From positions 1-64,000 of the forward strand of contig JANXSM010000144.1 of NCBI GenBank assembly GCA_025352665.1: 64,000 bases of DNA. Direction: 5' to 3'. Positions within the stretch are counted from its first letter, which is position 1. Every line of letters begins with the position of its first letter. The position numbers were made by a program, and so were the translations under genes. This document shows, in pieces, positions 55,294 through 64,000 of the stretch. This DNA is from Rhodospirillales bacterium. Its GTDB lineage: Bacteria; Pseudomonadota; Alphaproteobacteria; Acetobacterales; Acetobacteraceae. The notes beneath the pieces are model-generated. The model made no database searches and was not told the DNA's origin. It saw only the letters and a program-made list of their open reading frames with translations.

Positions 55294-55875
55294 TTAGCGC
55301 ACCAACGGCCCCACATGCGGCCCTGCATTCACCATGGCGGCGGTGCGAGCGACGTCGTCGGCGGCACGGAAGAACGTATAGCTCAACGTGATCGCCTTGA
55401 CGTCGGCGGTCTCCGGGTCGTTGGCAATCGCGGGGTCGACCCAGAAGCTGAGCGGAAACTGCATTTCCTGCCCCGGCGTCAGCGTCTGCTCATTGAAGCA
55501 GAAACAGGCGGTTTTGTGAAAATACTTGCCGACCACATCAGGGGTCACGTTGTAAACGGCCACACCCGTTATGGCGGTGCTGCCTTGGTTGACGGCGCTG
55601 TAGTAGGCCACCTGCTCCTCACCGAGCGGCAGCGTGACCTTCGCCACCACCGGCTGGAATTTCCACGGCAGGTTGGGATTGGTGTCGGCGTTGAAGCGCA
55701 CTGTGATCTTGCGCGCGACCGCCCCGGGCGACGCCGCGGGGCCGATCTGGGGTGTTCCGGCATATCCGGTCGCAGCACAGAAGGCGCGGTAGAGCGGCAC
55801 GGCGGCGAAGGACACGCCGACCATGCCGCTGATGACGGTGACCAGGCCCACCGCCATCGCCGTGTTCCGCTTCAA
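55294..55875 (-). CDS. ctaG: Cytochrome c oxidase assembly protein Cox11
   Basis: Copper chaperone for the CuB site of subunit I, 193 residues. A single N-terminal membrane helix (VGLVTVISGMVGVSFAAVPLYRAFC, in overlapping parts) anchors a periplasmic domain with the copper-binding CFCFNEQTL, preceded by KYFHKTA. The start appears to be a TTG at 55875 overlapping the stop of the small upstream gene (TTGA); the ATG six codons later is the alternative. Confidence 0.93.
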   Translation of the reverse strand: MKRNTAMAVGLVTVISGMVGVSFAAVPLYRAFCAATGYAGTPQIGPAASPGAVARKITVRFNADTNPNLPWKFQPVVAKVTLPLGEEQVAYYSAVNQGSTAITGVAVYNVTPDVVGKYFHKTACFCFNEQTLTPGQEMQFPLSFWVDPAIANDPETADVKAITLSYTFFRAADDVARTAAMVNAGPHVGPLVR

Positions 55876-56042
55876 TGCGGCAACCCCATTTTGCCCGTCA
55901 GCTTGACGATGGCGATGGCGTAGAACAGGACTGCGACCGCCACCAGCGCCACCAGCACGGCGATGTTGCGGCCACGCCGGCGACGGCCGAGCGCCTGGGA
56001 TTCCAGCCGCGTCAATGGCGGCAGGGGAGGAACTGCGTTCAT
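55872..56042 (-). CDS. 56-residue single-pass membrane protein of the cox cluster
   Basis: Frame ATG 56042 to TGA 55872, 56 residues. A basic cytoplasmic stretch with GRRRRGRN precedes one helix (IAVLVALVAVAVLFYAIAIV) and a short tail KLTGKMGLPH. Start overlaps the ctaB stop (ATGA) and the stop overlaps the ctaG TTG start, so it is coupled on both sides, strong evidence that it is real. Position and form match the small CoxF-like proteins of alphaproteobacterial cox operons; that identification is tentative. Confidence 0.75.
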   Translation of the reverse strand: MNAVPPLPPLTRLESQALGRRRRGRNIAVLVALVAVAVLFYAIAIVKLTGKMGLPH

Positions 56043-57025
56043 TTGATCAGTGCGTCCACGGCGATCGCGCCGAACAGCGCGAAAAGATAGAGGATAGAAT
56101 AGCGGAAGGTGCTGCGCGCCGGTGCATCATTCGTCAGGCTCACGCCGAATGCATCCTGCTTGTCGTGCGCCAGACGCCACACGCTGACGAAAAAGCCCAG
56201 GCCCAGCACGATGGCCGACAGCCCGTACACCAGGCCGGCATAGCCGAGCAGCCAGGGCAGCAGACTGAAAGGCACCATGGCCAGTGTGTAGAGCACGATC
56301 TGGCGACGCGTTTCGCGGGCCCCCTTCACCACCGGCAGCATCGGGACGCCGGCGCGCTCGTAGTCGGAATGAGCATACAGCGACAGCGCCCAGAAATGCG
56401 GCGGGGTCCACAGGAAGATGATGCCGAACATCAGCCAAGGCATAACGCCGAGCGAACCGGTCACCGCCGCCCAGCCGATCAACGGCGGGAACGCACCGGC
56501 GGCACCGCCGATGACGATGTTCTGCGGGGTCAGGCGTTTCAGCCACATAGTGTAGATCAGCACGTAGAAGGCGATGGACCCAGCCAGCAGGAAGGCCGCG
56601 AACGTGTTGGTGGCGAGGCCCATCACCATCACCGAGGCTGCGGCGAGAATGACACCAAAGGCCAGCGCCTCATCCGGGCTGATGCGACCCGCCGGTATTG
56701 GCCGCTTGCGGGTGCGGTTCATGATAGCGTCGATGTCGCGGTCGTACCACATGTTGATCGCACCGGCGGCACCGGCGCCGACCGCGATGCATAGTATCGC
56801 GGCTGCTGCGAGAACACCGTTCAGGCCGCCAGGTGCGGCCAGCAATCCAGCCAGACCGCTGTAGACCACCAGAGTCATCACCCGTGGCTTGAGCATCGAC
56901 AGCCAATCGCGGGCCGAGCTCTCTCCGAGGTTGATGGCAGGCAGATCCGAGGCCGAAAGCGTCGACAGGGGGGACAGCATGTCCCCCCCATCGTCGCTGG
57001 CCACCGCTTGGGCGGTGGTGTTCAT
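56039..57025 (-). CDS. ctaB: Protoheme IX farnesyltransferase (heme O synthase)
   Basis: UbiA-type prenyltransferase, 328 residues with about nine helices, making heme O from heme B. The prenyl-diphosphate motif is NMWYDRDIDAIMNRTRKRP, with the second aspartate-rich area near YAHSDYERAGVPMLP. N-terminal segment LSMLKPRVMTLVVYSGLAGL is typical. Lies between coxA and the small membrane-protein gene. Confidence 0.95.
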   Translation of the reverse strand: MNTTAQAVASDDGGDMLSPLSTLSASDLPAINLGESSARDWLSMLKPRVMTLVVYSGLAGLLAAPGGLNGVLAAAAILCIAVGAGAAGAINMWYDRDIDAIMNRTRKRPIPAGRISPDEALAFGVILAAASVMVMGLATNTFAAFLLAGSIAFYVLIYTMWLKRLTPQNIVIGGAAGAFPPLIGWAAVTGSLGVMPWLMFGIIFLWTPPHFWALSLYAHSDYERAGVPMLPVVKGARETRRQIVLYTLAMVPFSLLPWLLGYAGLVYGLSAIVLGLGFFVSVWRLAHDKQDAFGVSLTNDAPARSTFRYSILYLFALFGAIAVDALIK

Positions 57026-57039
57026 CTTGTTGCGTCCGA

Positions 57040-58638
57040 TCAGTTAACGCGGGGCAGTTCTTCGAACACGTGGAACGGCGGCGGCGAGGCCACGGTCCAT
57101 TCCAGCGTGGTGGCACCCTCGCCCCACTGGTTGGCGGGCACCTTGGCCGGGTTGGTGAAGGTCTTGTAGAGCACGAACAGAAAGATCAGAACCGAGAGAC
57201 CGCCGATGTAGGAGCCGATCGAGGCGACCTCGTTCCAGCCTTCGAACGCCGCCGGATAGTCGACGTACCGACGCGGCATGCCCGCGAGGCCCAGGAAGTG
57301 CATCGGGAAGAACGTCAGATTCACGCCGAGGAACGTCACCCAGAAATGCACCTTGCCCCAAAACTCCGGATACTGGTGGCCACTCATCTTGCCGATCCAG
57401 TAATAGAAGCCGGCGAAGATGGAGAACACGGCGCCGAGTGACAGCACGTAGTGGAAATGCGCAATCACGTAATAGGTGTTGTGCAGCACCTGATCCAAGC
57501 CGGCGTTGGCCAGCACCACACCGGTAACGCCACCGATGGTGAACAGGAAGATGAACCCGATCGCCCACAGCATCGGGGTCTTCATCTCGATCGAACCGCC
57601 CCACATGGTGGCGATCCAGGAGAAGATCTTGATGCCGGTTGGCACCGCGATGATCATCGTGGCCGCCATGAAATACGCGCGGGTGTCGACCTCCATGCCG
57701 GAGACGAACATGTGGTGCGCCCAAACCACGAAGCCCACCACGCCGATGGCGACCATGGCGTAGGCCATGCCGAGATAGCCAAAGATGGGCTTGCGCGAGA
57801 AGGTGCTGATCACGTGGCTGACCATGCCGAAGCCGGGCAGGATCATGATGTAGACTTCCGGGTGGCCGAAGAACCAGAACAGATGCTGGAACAGCACCGG
57901 GTCGCCGCCACCGGCGGGGTCGAAGAACGAGGTGCCGAAGTTGCGGTCGGTGATCAGCATGGTGATCGCACCCGCCAGCACCGGCACCGCCAGCAGCAGC
58001 AGGAAGGCGGTGACCAGCATCGACCACACAAACAGCGGCATCTTGTGCAGCGTCATGCCAGGCGCGCGCATGTTGAAGATTGTTGTAATGAAGTTGATTG
58101 CGCCGAGTAGCGAGGAAATGCCGGCCAGATGCAGCGCGAACAGGGTGTAATCCTGCGCCGGGCCCGGTTCATAAGTTGCGTTGGACAGGGGTGGATACAG
58201 CGTCCAGCCCGAACCGGCGCCGTCGCCGGTCAGCAGGCCCATCATGACCAGGATGAAGGCCGGCACCAAAAGCCAGAAGCTGATGTTGTTGAGGCGCGGG
58301 AAGGCCATGTCAGGTGCGCCGATCATCAGCGGCACGAACCAGTTGCCGAAGCCGCCAATCATTGCGGGCATGACCACGAAGAAGATCATGATCAGGCCGT
58401 GCGCGGTCACCACCGCATTGTATTGTTGGCCACTGGCGAAATACTGGATGCCCGGATGGGCCAACTCCATCCGCATCAGGATGGACAGCGCGCCGCCGAC
58501 TAGGCCCGCGCAGATCGCGAACATCAGGTAAAGCGTGCCGATGTCCTTATGGTTGGTGCTCATCAGCCAGCGCTGGACGAACCCCGGCGCGTGGCCATGG
58601 TCGTCGTGGTGGTCGTGGTCGTGTGCGGTTGCACTCAT
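57040..58638 (-). CDS. coxA: Cytochrome c oxidase subunit I
   Basis: Heme-copper oxidase catalytic subunit, 532 residues, twelve helices, aa3 (A-type) pattern. His/Tyr crosslink motif [18 protein letters not shown]-channel lysine in [10 protein letters not shown]-channel [12 protein letters not shown], and heme ligands in [11 protein letters not shown] are intact. One odd residue: in [14 protein letters not shown] the position after the Mg-binding His is Asn (N387, codon 57478-57480), where aa3 enzymes usually have Asp. A His-rich N-terminus ([11 protein letters not shown]) precedes helix one. The ATG at 58638 has AGGAG upstream. Confidence 0.96.
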   Translation of the reverse strand: MSATAHDHDHHDDHGHAPGFVQRWLMSTNHKDIGTLYLMFAICAGLVGGALSILMRMELAHPGIQYFASGQQYNAVVTAHGLIMIFFVVMPAMIGGFGNWFVPLMIGAPDMAFPRLNNISFWLLVPAFILVMMGLLTGDGAGSGWTLYPPLSNATYEPGPAQDYTLFALHLAGISSLLGAINFITTIFNMRAPGMTLHKMPLFVWSMLVTAFLLLLAVPVLAGAITMLITDRNFGTSFFDPAGGGDPVLFQHLFWFFGHPEVYIMILPGFGMVSHVISTFSRKPIFGYLGMAYAMVAIGVVGFVVWAHHMFVSGMEVDTRAYFMAATMIIAVPTGIKIFSWIATMWGGSIEMKTPMLWAIGFIFLFTIGGVTGVVLANAGLDQVLHNTYYVIAHFHYVLSLGAVFSIFAGFYYWIGKMSGHQYPEFWGKVHFWVTFLGVNLTFFPMHFLGLAGMPRRYVDYPAAFEGWNEVASIGSYIGGLSVLIFLFVLYKTFTNPAKVPANQWGEGATTLEWTVASPPPFHVFEELPRVN

Positions 58639-58669
58639 CGGGGCTCTCCTGGCTACGCTGGGACTTGGT

Positions 58670-59524
58670 TCAGCGCGAGATATTCGCAAGCTTGATCGGG
58701 GCGGCGTCGGTGGCCGGCGGCGCTGCGTCCGCGAACTTCGTCTTCGCCGTGGTCAGCCACGCCTGGAATTCGCCGTCGGCCATCGCGTTGATCACGATCG
58801 GCATCTGCGAGTGGTTGGTGCCGCAGATCTGGTTGCATTCGCCGTAGTATACGCCAGGCTTGTCAGCCTTGAACCATGTCTCGATGGTCCGGCCGGGAAT
58901 GGCGTAGCGTTGCACGCCCAAGCTCGGGATGAAGAAGCTGTGGATGACGTCGGCGCTGGTGGTCAGTACCCGCACGTTCTTGCCAGCGGGCACGACCAGC
59001 TGGTTGTCGACATCAAGCAGGCGCAGCTGGCCTGGCTTGAGGTCTTCCTCAGCCACCATCCGACTGATGAAATCGACCTTGGCGACGTCGGAGTAGTCAT
59101 ACTCCCAATACCACTGATGGCCGGTCACCTTGATGGTGATGTCAGCATCACGGGTGCGGTCCTCGAAATATATCAGGCGAAAGCTCGGGATGGCGATTAC
59201 CACAAGGATCAGCACCGGGATCAATGTCCAAGCGACTTCCAGTAGCGTGTTGTGACTGCTGCGGCTGGGGTTCGGATTTCGCTTGGCGCTGTAGCGATAG
59301 CTGACCCAGCCCAGCAGGCCGGCCACGAAAACGGTGATGACGGTGATGATCACCAGCACCAGATCGTTCAACTGGTGAATGCCATGCGACACCGGGCTTT
59401 GGGCGTCCTGCATGCCCATTTGCCAAGGTTTTGGGGTTTGCGCCATCGCACTGGCGCCATACACCGCGGCGCCGAAGATCGTGGTGAAGGTGAATGCGGC
59501 CAAACGCCGCAAGAAATGGTGCAT
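58670..59524 (-). CDS. coxB: Cytochrome c oxidase subunit II
   Basis: 284 residues: signal/anchor region, two membrane helices ([20 protein letters not shown] and [19 protein letters not shown]) and the CuA cupredoxin domain. The CuA site has HSFFIPSLG for the first His and [15 protein letters not shown] for both Cys, the second His and the Met. The residue normally Glu between the cysteines (C-x-E-x-C) is Gln here (Q232, codon 58829-58831). The aromatic segment [12 protein letters not shown] is present for cytochrome c electron entry. First gene of the cox operon. Confidence 0.95.
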   Translation of the reverse strand: MHHFLRRLAAFTFTTIFGAAVYGASAMAQTPKPWQMGMQDAQSPVSHGIHQLNDLVLVIITVITVFVAGLLGWVSYRYSAKRNPNPSRSSHNTLLEVAWTLIPVLILVVIAIPSFRLIYFEDRTRDADITIKVTGHQWYWEYDYSDVAKVDFISRMVAEEDLKPGQLRLLDVDNQLVVPAGKNVRVLTTSADVIHSFFIPSLGVQRYAIPGRTIETWFKADKPGVYYGECNQICGTNHSQMPIVINAMADGEFQAWLTTAKTKFADAAPPATDAAPIKLANISR

Positions 59525-59765
59525 CGCCCGATCCAATCCGCTGGTTCCGCGCCGGGCCGCCGCCCTTCGCCTGTTCAGCAAAGCGGACCATCCATGCCCA
59601 ACAGGGATCGACGCCACACTTCGCATTGCAGCAAGTGGGCTACAGGACCAAGCCGTCCAGATCAAGGCCGTTCGATTTAGAGTTTTCGTGGATCCAAAGA
59701 CACAAAGCCAGAGATCACCCCGCGCCCCTCGGCGGGGCGCGGCGCAGAAACGCTGTCGCGCTCGG

Positions 59766-60263
59766 TCAGGCCGCCGCCTCGTCGCGCCGGTCGCGTATTT
59801 TCACGTAGGCGAGTTGGGCGTGTTCGGCGCAGTACGGCTTGCCGTGCGTGGCATCCGAATCGCAGAAGCGGAAACTTTTGGTGCCGGGCTCGCCGATCGG
59901 CCAGCAGCAGCTGACATTGCGGTTACGACTGGGAGCTACGGGGCGCAGGACCGGCGGACGCAACGGGGCTGGAGTCCTCGGAACAGCCGCGCGGACAGGA
60001 GCGGCGTCCGGCACAGGTTCAGCTGCCACCTGCAGCGGCGGCAGCGTGGGGCCGGTGACGCGGCGCGGAGCCGGAGGCCGCGGTGTGCCGGTGCCACTGG
60101 CATCCCTGCGGATCGGCGACGGGCGTGCCGGCAGGTTGAGGCGATGAGCCTTGCCCACCACCGCGTTCTTCGAGACGTTCATACGGCGTCCGATCTCTGC
60201 GGTGGAATGTCCTTCCGCCCACAAGACGCGTAGCCGAGCGATGGCGTCCTCGTTCCACTCCAT
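59766..60263 (-). CDS. gcrA: GcrA-family cell-cycle regulator
   Basis: 165 residues. The N-terminal DNA-binding helix-turn-helix EWNEDAIARLRVLWAEGHST..IGRRMNVSKNAVVGKAHRLNL matches GcrA, the alphaproteobacterial factor that works with sigma-70 at GANTC sites methylated by CcrM. A long Pro/Ala/Arg linker precedes the C-terminal CCWPIGEPGTKSFRFC and YCAEHAQLAY motif that contacts sigma. Divergent from the MFS gene. Confidence 0.95.
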   Translation of the reverse strand: MEWNEDAIARLRVLWAEGHSTAEIGRRMNVSKNAVVGKAHRLNLPARPSPIRRDASGTGTPRPPAPRRVTGPTLPPLQVAAEPVPDAAPVRAAVPRTPAPLRPPVLRPVAPSRNRNVSCCWPIGEPGTKSFRFCDSDATHGKPYCAEHAQLAYVKIRDRRDEAAA

Positions 60264-60423
60264 ATCTTGGCATCCCTTACCGCGTTGCTACAAGATATGG
60301 TAGCGGGAGAGAACATTGTGCTCAACAACGACAAGCGCTCTCAACGCAGAAACTTGTGGGTAACTTCGTTTGAACCCACAATATATGGTGTTCACCTAGA
60401 GTTACCGGGCGCAGATTCAGCTC

Positions 60424-61561
60424 ATGCCGCAAACCAGACGCGTGATCGCGACCCTGGGGATCACGCAGACGCTGTCGTGGGCCTCCACCTATTATTTGCC
60501 TGCCACCATCATGGCCGCAGCCGCGGCCGAGTTCGCGGTATCGCAGACCCTATCTTCTAGCGGGGTTTTCGGGGGCCCTGCTGGTGACCGGACTTTGCTC
60601 ACCCTGGGTAGGGCGGCGGGTGGACCGGCTGGGCGGGCGGGGGGTGATGACTGTGTCGGCGGCGCTCACGGCGGCAGGGTTGGGCTGCGTGGCCGCGGCA
60701 CATTCCCTGTGGGTGTGGTACCCAGCGTGGATGGTGGTGGGCGTCGGGATGGCTTTCGGCCTCTACGATGCAGCCTTCGCCACCATTGGCCGACTGTTGG
60801 GGGCAAAGACGCGGGCTGCGATCGTGGGTGTGACGCTGATGGGCGGGTTTGCCGGCTCGATCGGTTGGCCGGTCAGCGCCTGGCTGGTCACCCATCACGG
60901 CTGGCGGATCGCCGTGCTGTTCTGGGCGCTGGTGCAGTTGCTGGTGATATTGCCGGTGAACTGGTTCGGCATCCCCACGGCAGGCCCAGCCGTCGTCGCG
61001 GCACCGGTGACCACCACCCGTGGCCCGCCGCCAGCGCGGGTGTTCCTGTTGATGGCCAGCTACTTCACGCTGCGGGCGTCGATCACCGCGGTGATTTCGG
61101 TCCATGCGCTGACCTTGCTCACAGGTCTGGGATGGAGCCCAACGGAAGCGGTGGCAGCGGCAGCGCTGATCGGACCTGCGCAGGTGGCGGGGCGGATCGT
61201 CGATTGGAAATTCGGCCGCGGCTATACGCCGATGATCGCCGCCATCACCGGCACCGTGCTGTTGCCGCTAGGATTCCTGTCGCTGCTGCTCGGCTGGAAC
61301 ATCGTGGTGTTTGGCGTAGTCTATGGCATCAGCAACGGGATTCTGGCGATCACCCGCGGCACCCTTCCGCTCTATGTGTTCGGACCCCAGGGCTTCGGCG
61401 GCCGGTTGGGCCGCATTGCGTTGCCTTCGATGATCGCGGCGGCGGTGGCACCGACCCTGGTATCGCCACTGATCGAAATCGTGCCGGCCTCGCAGGTCGC
61501 AGGCGACCTGGCGGTGGCGGGCGTGGTCTCGCTTGGCCTGATCCTGTCGCTACGCCGTTAG
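60424..61561 (+). pseudogene. Frameshifted MFS transporter
   Basis: Major facilitator of about 378 residues read in two frames. Frame one (from the ATG at 60424) gives the typical first helix VIATLGITQTLSWASTYYLPA and continues to EFAVSQT. From about 60555 the coherent sequence switches one base on (AGFSGALLVTGLCSPWVGRR, GVGMAFGLYDAAFATIGRLLG and onward to 61561). One extra base near TATCTTCTAGCG (60550-60561) explains it. Neither frame alone makes a full transporter. Either a recent pseudogene or a sequencing error. Confidence 0.75.
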
Positions 61562-62125
61562 CCTCACGATTTCGGCGATCGCCGCATCGCTCGCCCATTC
61601 GGCACCGCCTTCGAGCCGGCCGCGCTCGCGCCCCCGCCGATCGATGATGAGCGTCGTCGGCAAGCCCCGCGCGCCCAGGCTCCTTGCTGCCATCCCATGC
61701 GTGTCGAGCCAGATGCCAAGGTTATGGACCCCACGCGCCGCGTAGAATTTCTCCACTACCGGCTTTCCGCCGCGGTCAGACGACAGCGGCACCACCACCA
61801 CTCCCTGGGCTGCAAGCCTGGCCGAAGCCGCGTCGAGCGCCGGCATCTCAGCCACGCAAGGCGCGCACCACGTTGCCCAAAGATTGAGCACAACGCCTTT
61901 GCCGACAAATTCCGCAAGGTTGACCGGCTTGCCGTCCGCGTCCGTGAAAGCGGCCATGGACGGGACCACGGGCGGCTCGGTCGGCACGATTTTGTCGATG
62001 CCGACCAGGTGCACCCCGGGCTGCGTCAAGGTCGCGATCGTCTGGGCCGAGGGTTTGCGCACGATCCCTGCCATCGCTAGGGTCGTGCTTGCCGCCAGCA
62101 CTGTCCGGCGCGTGATCAATGACAT
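61550..62125 (-). CDS. TlpA-like thiol-disulfide oxidoreductase, Tat-exported
   Basis: 191 residues. Twin-arginine type signal ([17 protein letters not shown]), then a thioredoxin fold with the active site [16 protein letters not shown] (CxxC) and the cis-Pro region [14 protein letters not shown]. Reduces periplasmic disulfides; members also serve cytochrome or oxidase maturation, plausible given the nearby cox genes. The ATG at 62125 has GGAGG nine bases upstream. Its 3' end overlaps the 3' end of the MFS gene by 12 bases, and it is divergent from argH with 15 bases between starts. Confidence 0.92.
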   Translation of the reverse strand: MSLITRRTVLAASTTLAMAGIVRKPSAQTIATLTQPGVHLVGIDKIVPTEPPVVPSMAAFTDADGKPVNLAEFVGKGVVLNLWATWCAPCVAEMPALDAASARLAAQGVVVVPLSSDRGGKPVVEKFYAARGVHNLGIWLDTHGMAARSLGARGLPTTLIIDRRGRERGRLEGGAEWASDAAIAEIVRLTA

Positions 62126-62140
62126 GATGGAAAGCCTCCC

Positions 62141-63550
62141 GTGAACGAAACGCCGGACCTGCGAAACACCGAAGCCAACATGCAATGGGGCGGCCGGTTC
62201 GCCGCGGGCCCGTCGGTGATCATGCAGGAGATAAACGCCTCCATCGGCTTCGACCGCAAGATGTGGCGTCAGGACATCGCCGGCAGTCGCGCCCACGCAG
62301 CCATGCTGGCTCGCCAGGGCATTATCACCGGCGCCGACGAGGCCGCCATTCGCATGGGGTTGGAGCAGATCACCGCCGAGATCGAGGCTGGACGTTTTCC
62401 GTTCACCGACGACCTCGAAGACATCCATATGAACATCGAGGCGCGGCTGACCGAACGCATCGGCGAGGCCGGCAAGCGCCTGCACACCGGACGCAGCCGC
62501 AACGACCAGGTCGCCACCGACTTCCGCCTGTGGGTGCGTGACGCGATCGACGGAATCGACGGCCAGCTGGCCGACGTCATGCGCGTGCTCGCCGGCCGCG
62601 CCGCCCAGCACGCAGCCGACCCGATGCCCGGCTTCACCCATCTGCAAACCGCACAGCCCGTCACTTTCGGCCACCACATGCTCGCCTATGTCGAAATGCT
62701 GGCCCGAGACCGCGGCAGGCTCGCCGATTGCAGGCGTCGCCTCAACGAATGCCCGCTGGGCTCAGCGGCACTGGCCGGCACCTCCTTCCCGCTCGACCGC
62801 GACATGACCGCGAAGGCGCTGGGCTTCGACCGTCCCACTGCCAACTCGCTCGACGCCGTATCCGACCGCGACTTCGCGTTGGAATTCCTTTCGGCCGCCG
62901 CGATCTCCGCCATGCATCTCTCCCGCCTGGCGGAGGAGATCATCATCTGGTGCAGCGCCCCCTACGGCTTCATCCGGCTGTCTGACGCCTTCACGACAGG
63001 CAGCTCGATCATGCCGCAGAAGCGTAACCCGGACGCAGCAGAGCTGGTCCGCGCCAAGACCGGCCGCGTGACCGGGGCGCTCGTGGGATTGCTAATGGTG
63101 ATGAAAGGCCTGCCGCTCGCCTATGCCAAGGACATGCAGGAGGACAAGGAACCGGTGTTCGACGCCGCCGACGCCTGGACCCTCAGCTTGGCCGCCACCG
63201 CAGGCATGGTGCGCGACATGACCCCCGACCTCGCCCGACTGCGCCACTTCGCCGGCAGCGGCTTCGCCACAGCGACCGACCTCGCCGACTGGCTGGTCCG
63301 CGTGCTCCGCCTGCCCTTCCGCACCGCCCACCACGTCACCGGCCGTCTGGTTGCCGCTGCCGAGGCAAAGGGCGTGGCACTCGACGGATTATCGCTGGCG
63401 GAGATGCAGGCGGTGGAGCCGGGGATCACCGATGAGATCTTCACGGTGCTGACCGTCGAAGCCTCAGTTGCCTCGCGCCTCAGTTATGGCGGCACCGCAC
63501 CGAGCAACGTGGCGACACAGGCGGCACGTTGGATCAAGGCACTGTCGTGA
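62141..63550 (+). CDS. argH: Argininosuccinate lyase
   Basis: Last enzyme of arginine synthesis, 469 residues, fumarase superfamily. Landmarks: [29 protein letters not shown], the catalytic His region [16 protein letters not shown] and the mobile signature loop [16 protein letters not shown]. The frame opens with a GTG at 62141; an ATG at 62180 is also possible and would remove 13 residues. The stop overlaps the start of lptM (GTGA). Confidence 0.95.
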   Translation: MNETPDLRNTEANMQWGGRFAAGPSVIMQEINASIGFDRKMWRQDIAGSRAHAAMLARQGIITGADEAAIRMGLEQITAEIEAGRFPFTDDLEDIHMNIEARLTERIGEAGKRLHTGRSRNDQVATDFRLWVRDAIDGIDGQLADVMRVLAGRAAQHAADPMPGFTHLQTAQPVTFGHHMLAYVEMLARDRGRLADCRRRLNECPLGSAALAGTSFPLDRDMTAKALGFDRPTANSLDAVSDRDFALEFLSAAAISAMHLSRLAEEIIIWCSAPYGFIRLSDAFTTGSSIMPQKRNPDAAELVRAKTGRVTGALVGLLMVMKGLPLAYAKDMQEDKEPVFDAADAWTLSLAATAGMVRDMTPDLARLRHFAGSGFATATDLADWLVRVLRLPFRTAHHVTGRLVAAAEAKGVALDGLSLAEMQAVEPGITDEIFTVLTVEASVASRLSYGGTAPSNVATQAARWIKALS

Positions 63551-63681
63551 AAAACGGTTTGGTCTTCGTGGCGGCGCTGCTTGCGGTACTTGCGCTAGCC
63601 GCCTGCGGAAAACGCGGCCCGCCGGTGCCGCCTGGGCCACCGGACAAAATCGTGTATCCAAGGACTTATCCAGCTTATTGA
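63547..63681 (+). CDS. lptM: LptM-like small lipoprotein (YifL family)
   Basis: 44 residues from a GTG at 63547 that overlaps the argH stop. The lipobox is [11 protein letters not shown] with Cys at position 20, followed by the Pro-rich tail [20 protein letters not shown]. LptM stabilises the LptD/LptE outer-membrane LPS machinery in E. coli, and an argH-lptM order is common in alphaproteobacteria, usually with lysA next. No lysA begins in the remaining 319 bases. Confidence 0.85.
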   Translation: MKNGLVFVAALLAVLALAACGKRGPPVPPGPPDKIVYPRTYPAY

Positions 63682-63745
63682 ACAGATAAAACAGGGCGTT
63701 TCAAGCAGGCAATCGGTCCAGTGACGGCCTTAACCGGCTTTGTTC

Positions 63746-63774
63746 TTGACCCGTTCGATTGGTTCTGCTAGGAA
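63746..63774 (+). promoter_or_regulatory. Candidate promoter upstream of an orphan terminator
   Basis: TTGACC (63746-63751), 17-nt spacer, TAGGAA (63769-63774). The -35 is a good match to sigma-70, the -10 moderate. A transcript from here would reach the strong terminator at 63847-63879 after roughly 95 nt without a convincing ORF. Confidence 0.35.
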
Positions 63775-63846
63775 TTCTTTCATCGTCGGGATAGTTGCGC
63801 CCGCGCCGTATTCGATCTGATTTAACACCTGCCACCTGAGACCATG

Positions 63847-63879
63847 CCCCCCGGAACGGACGCGTTCCGGGGGGTTTTT
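63847..63879 (+). terminator. Strong rho-independent terminator
   Basis: CCCCCCGGAACG (63847-63858) and CGTTCCGGGGGG (63863-63874) form a perfect 12-bp stem with a 4-nt loop, followed by five T (63875-63879). It is the only textbook intrinsic terminator in the window. It may end the argH-lptM transcript (166 nt after the lptM stop) or a small RNA. Nothing else can be assigned between 63682 and 64000. Confidence 0.85.
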
Positions 63880-64000
63880 CGTTTGTTCTGCGCAGCACAC
63901 GCCCACGGCGCCTTCATGCCGGGCGGCGGGCTTGCGCGTGACATCGCGTCCAAACCGCAAGAATGGAACACCGGCCCCATGCCACAAACAAATTTCGACG

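Noticed and set aside
60550-60561. Programmed +1 frameshift in the MFS gene
   Set aside because: No in-frame stop, no ribosome-stimulating site and no known slippery pattern; loss-of-function or sequencing error is simpler.
63730-63987. Minus-strand frame at the right edge ending IPTMKEFLAEPIERVKNKAG
   Set aside because: The last part looks protein-like, but the frame runs straight through the perfect terminator stem and has no recognisable family; too weak to annotate.

Overview
The window reads as chromosomal DNA of a GC-rich alphaproteobacterium, most likely in the Rhodospirillales/Acetobacteraceae range. That placement is an inference. It rests on a GcrA cell-cycle regulator, a small SRP RNA directly upstream of dnaX-ybaB-recR, an aa3-type cox cluster with ctaB, ctaG and SURF1, and an argH-lptM pair. 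I see no rRNA operon, prophage, complete insertion sequence or CRISPR array. About 55 protein genes, one tRNA-Ala(CGC) and one SRP RNA are supported.

Layout. 0-0.8 kb: 3' part of an ADE1-type purC. 0.9-8.5 kb: two ribose-type ABC importers arranged back to back around a 373-bp AT-richer regulatory gap. 8.8-11.1 kb: an orphan molybdopterin subunit of the xanthine dehydrogenase family. 11.2-15.5 kb: an RND efflux pump and its adaptor. 15.7-17.8 kb: an HMG-CoA-lyase-like enzyme plus a class III CoA-transferase. 17.8-23.5 kb: a fasciclin protein, a lipoprotein, an alpha/beta hydrolase, a hexapeptide acetyltransferase, pheA and a NIPSNAP protein. 23.5-27.5 kb: nudC, ffs, dnaX-ybaB-recR. 27.6-34 kb: an SGNH hydrolase, trpS, murJ, a GNAT acetyltransferase and cfa. 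34.2-38.1 kb: a chemoreceptor and a family-5 solute-binding protein. 38.2-43.4 kb: leuCD behind a duplicated-domain exported protein, an SDHF4-like protein, chrA and a hypothetical protein. 43.5-51.6 kb: folD, yggT, tRNA-Ala, rsmB, rpe, a heparinase II/III-like protein, a GT4 glycosyltransferase and purH. 51.8-59.5 kb: an M32 peptidase and the cox cluster coxB-coxA-ctaB-small protein-ctaG-coxC-DUF983-SURF1. 59.8-63.7 kb: gcrA, a frameshifted MFS gene, a TlpA-like protein, argH and lptM.

The least ordinary material is non-coding. Four copies of a 105-bp, TA-flanked, double-hairpin element are present, and three of them supply the TAG stop codon of the neighbouring gene. A 264-nt compound palindrome lies between two convergent genes. 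A 400-nt stretch near 29 kb is packed with hairpins. Related compound hairpins follow both purC and purH. A strong orphan terminator at 63.85 kb may end a small RNA.

Among the proteins, cytochrome oxidase subunits I and II carry paired substitutions (Asp to Asn, Glu to Gln) at the residues that normally form the Mg/CuA interface. One importer ATPase lacks the Walker B aspartate in its second domain. Two genes shorter than 60 codons (lptM and a 56-residue cox-cluster membrane protein) and a 22-codon leader ORF before rsmB were found by direct reading.
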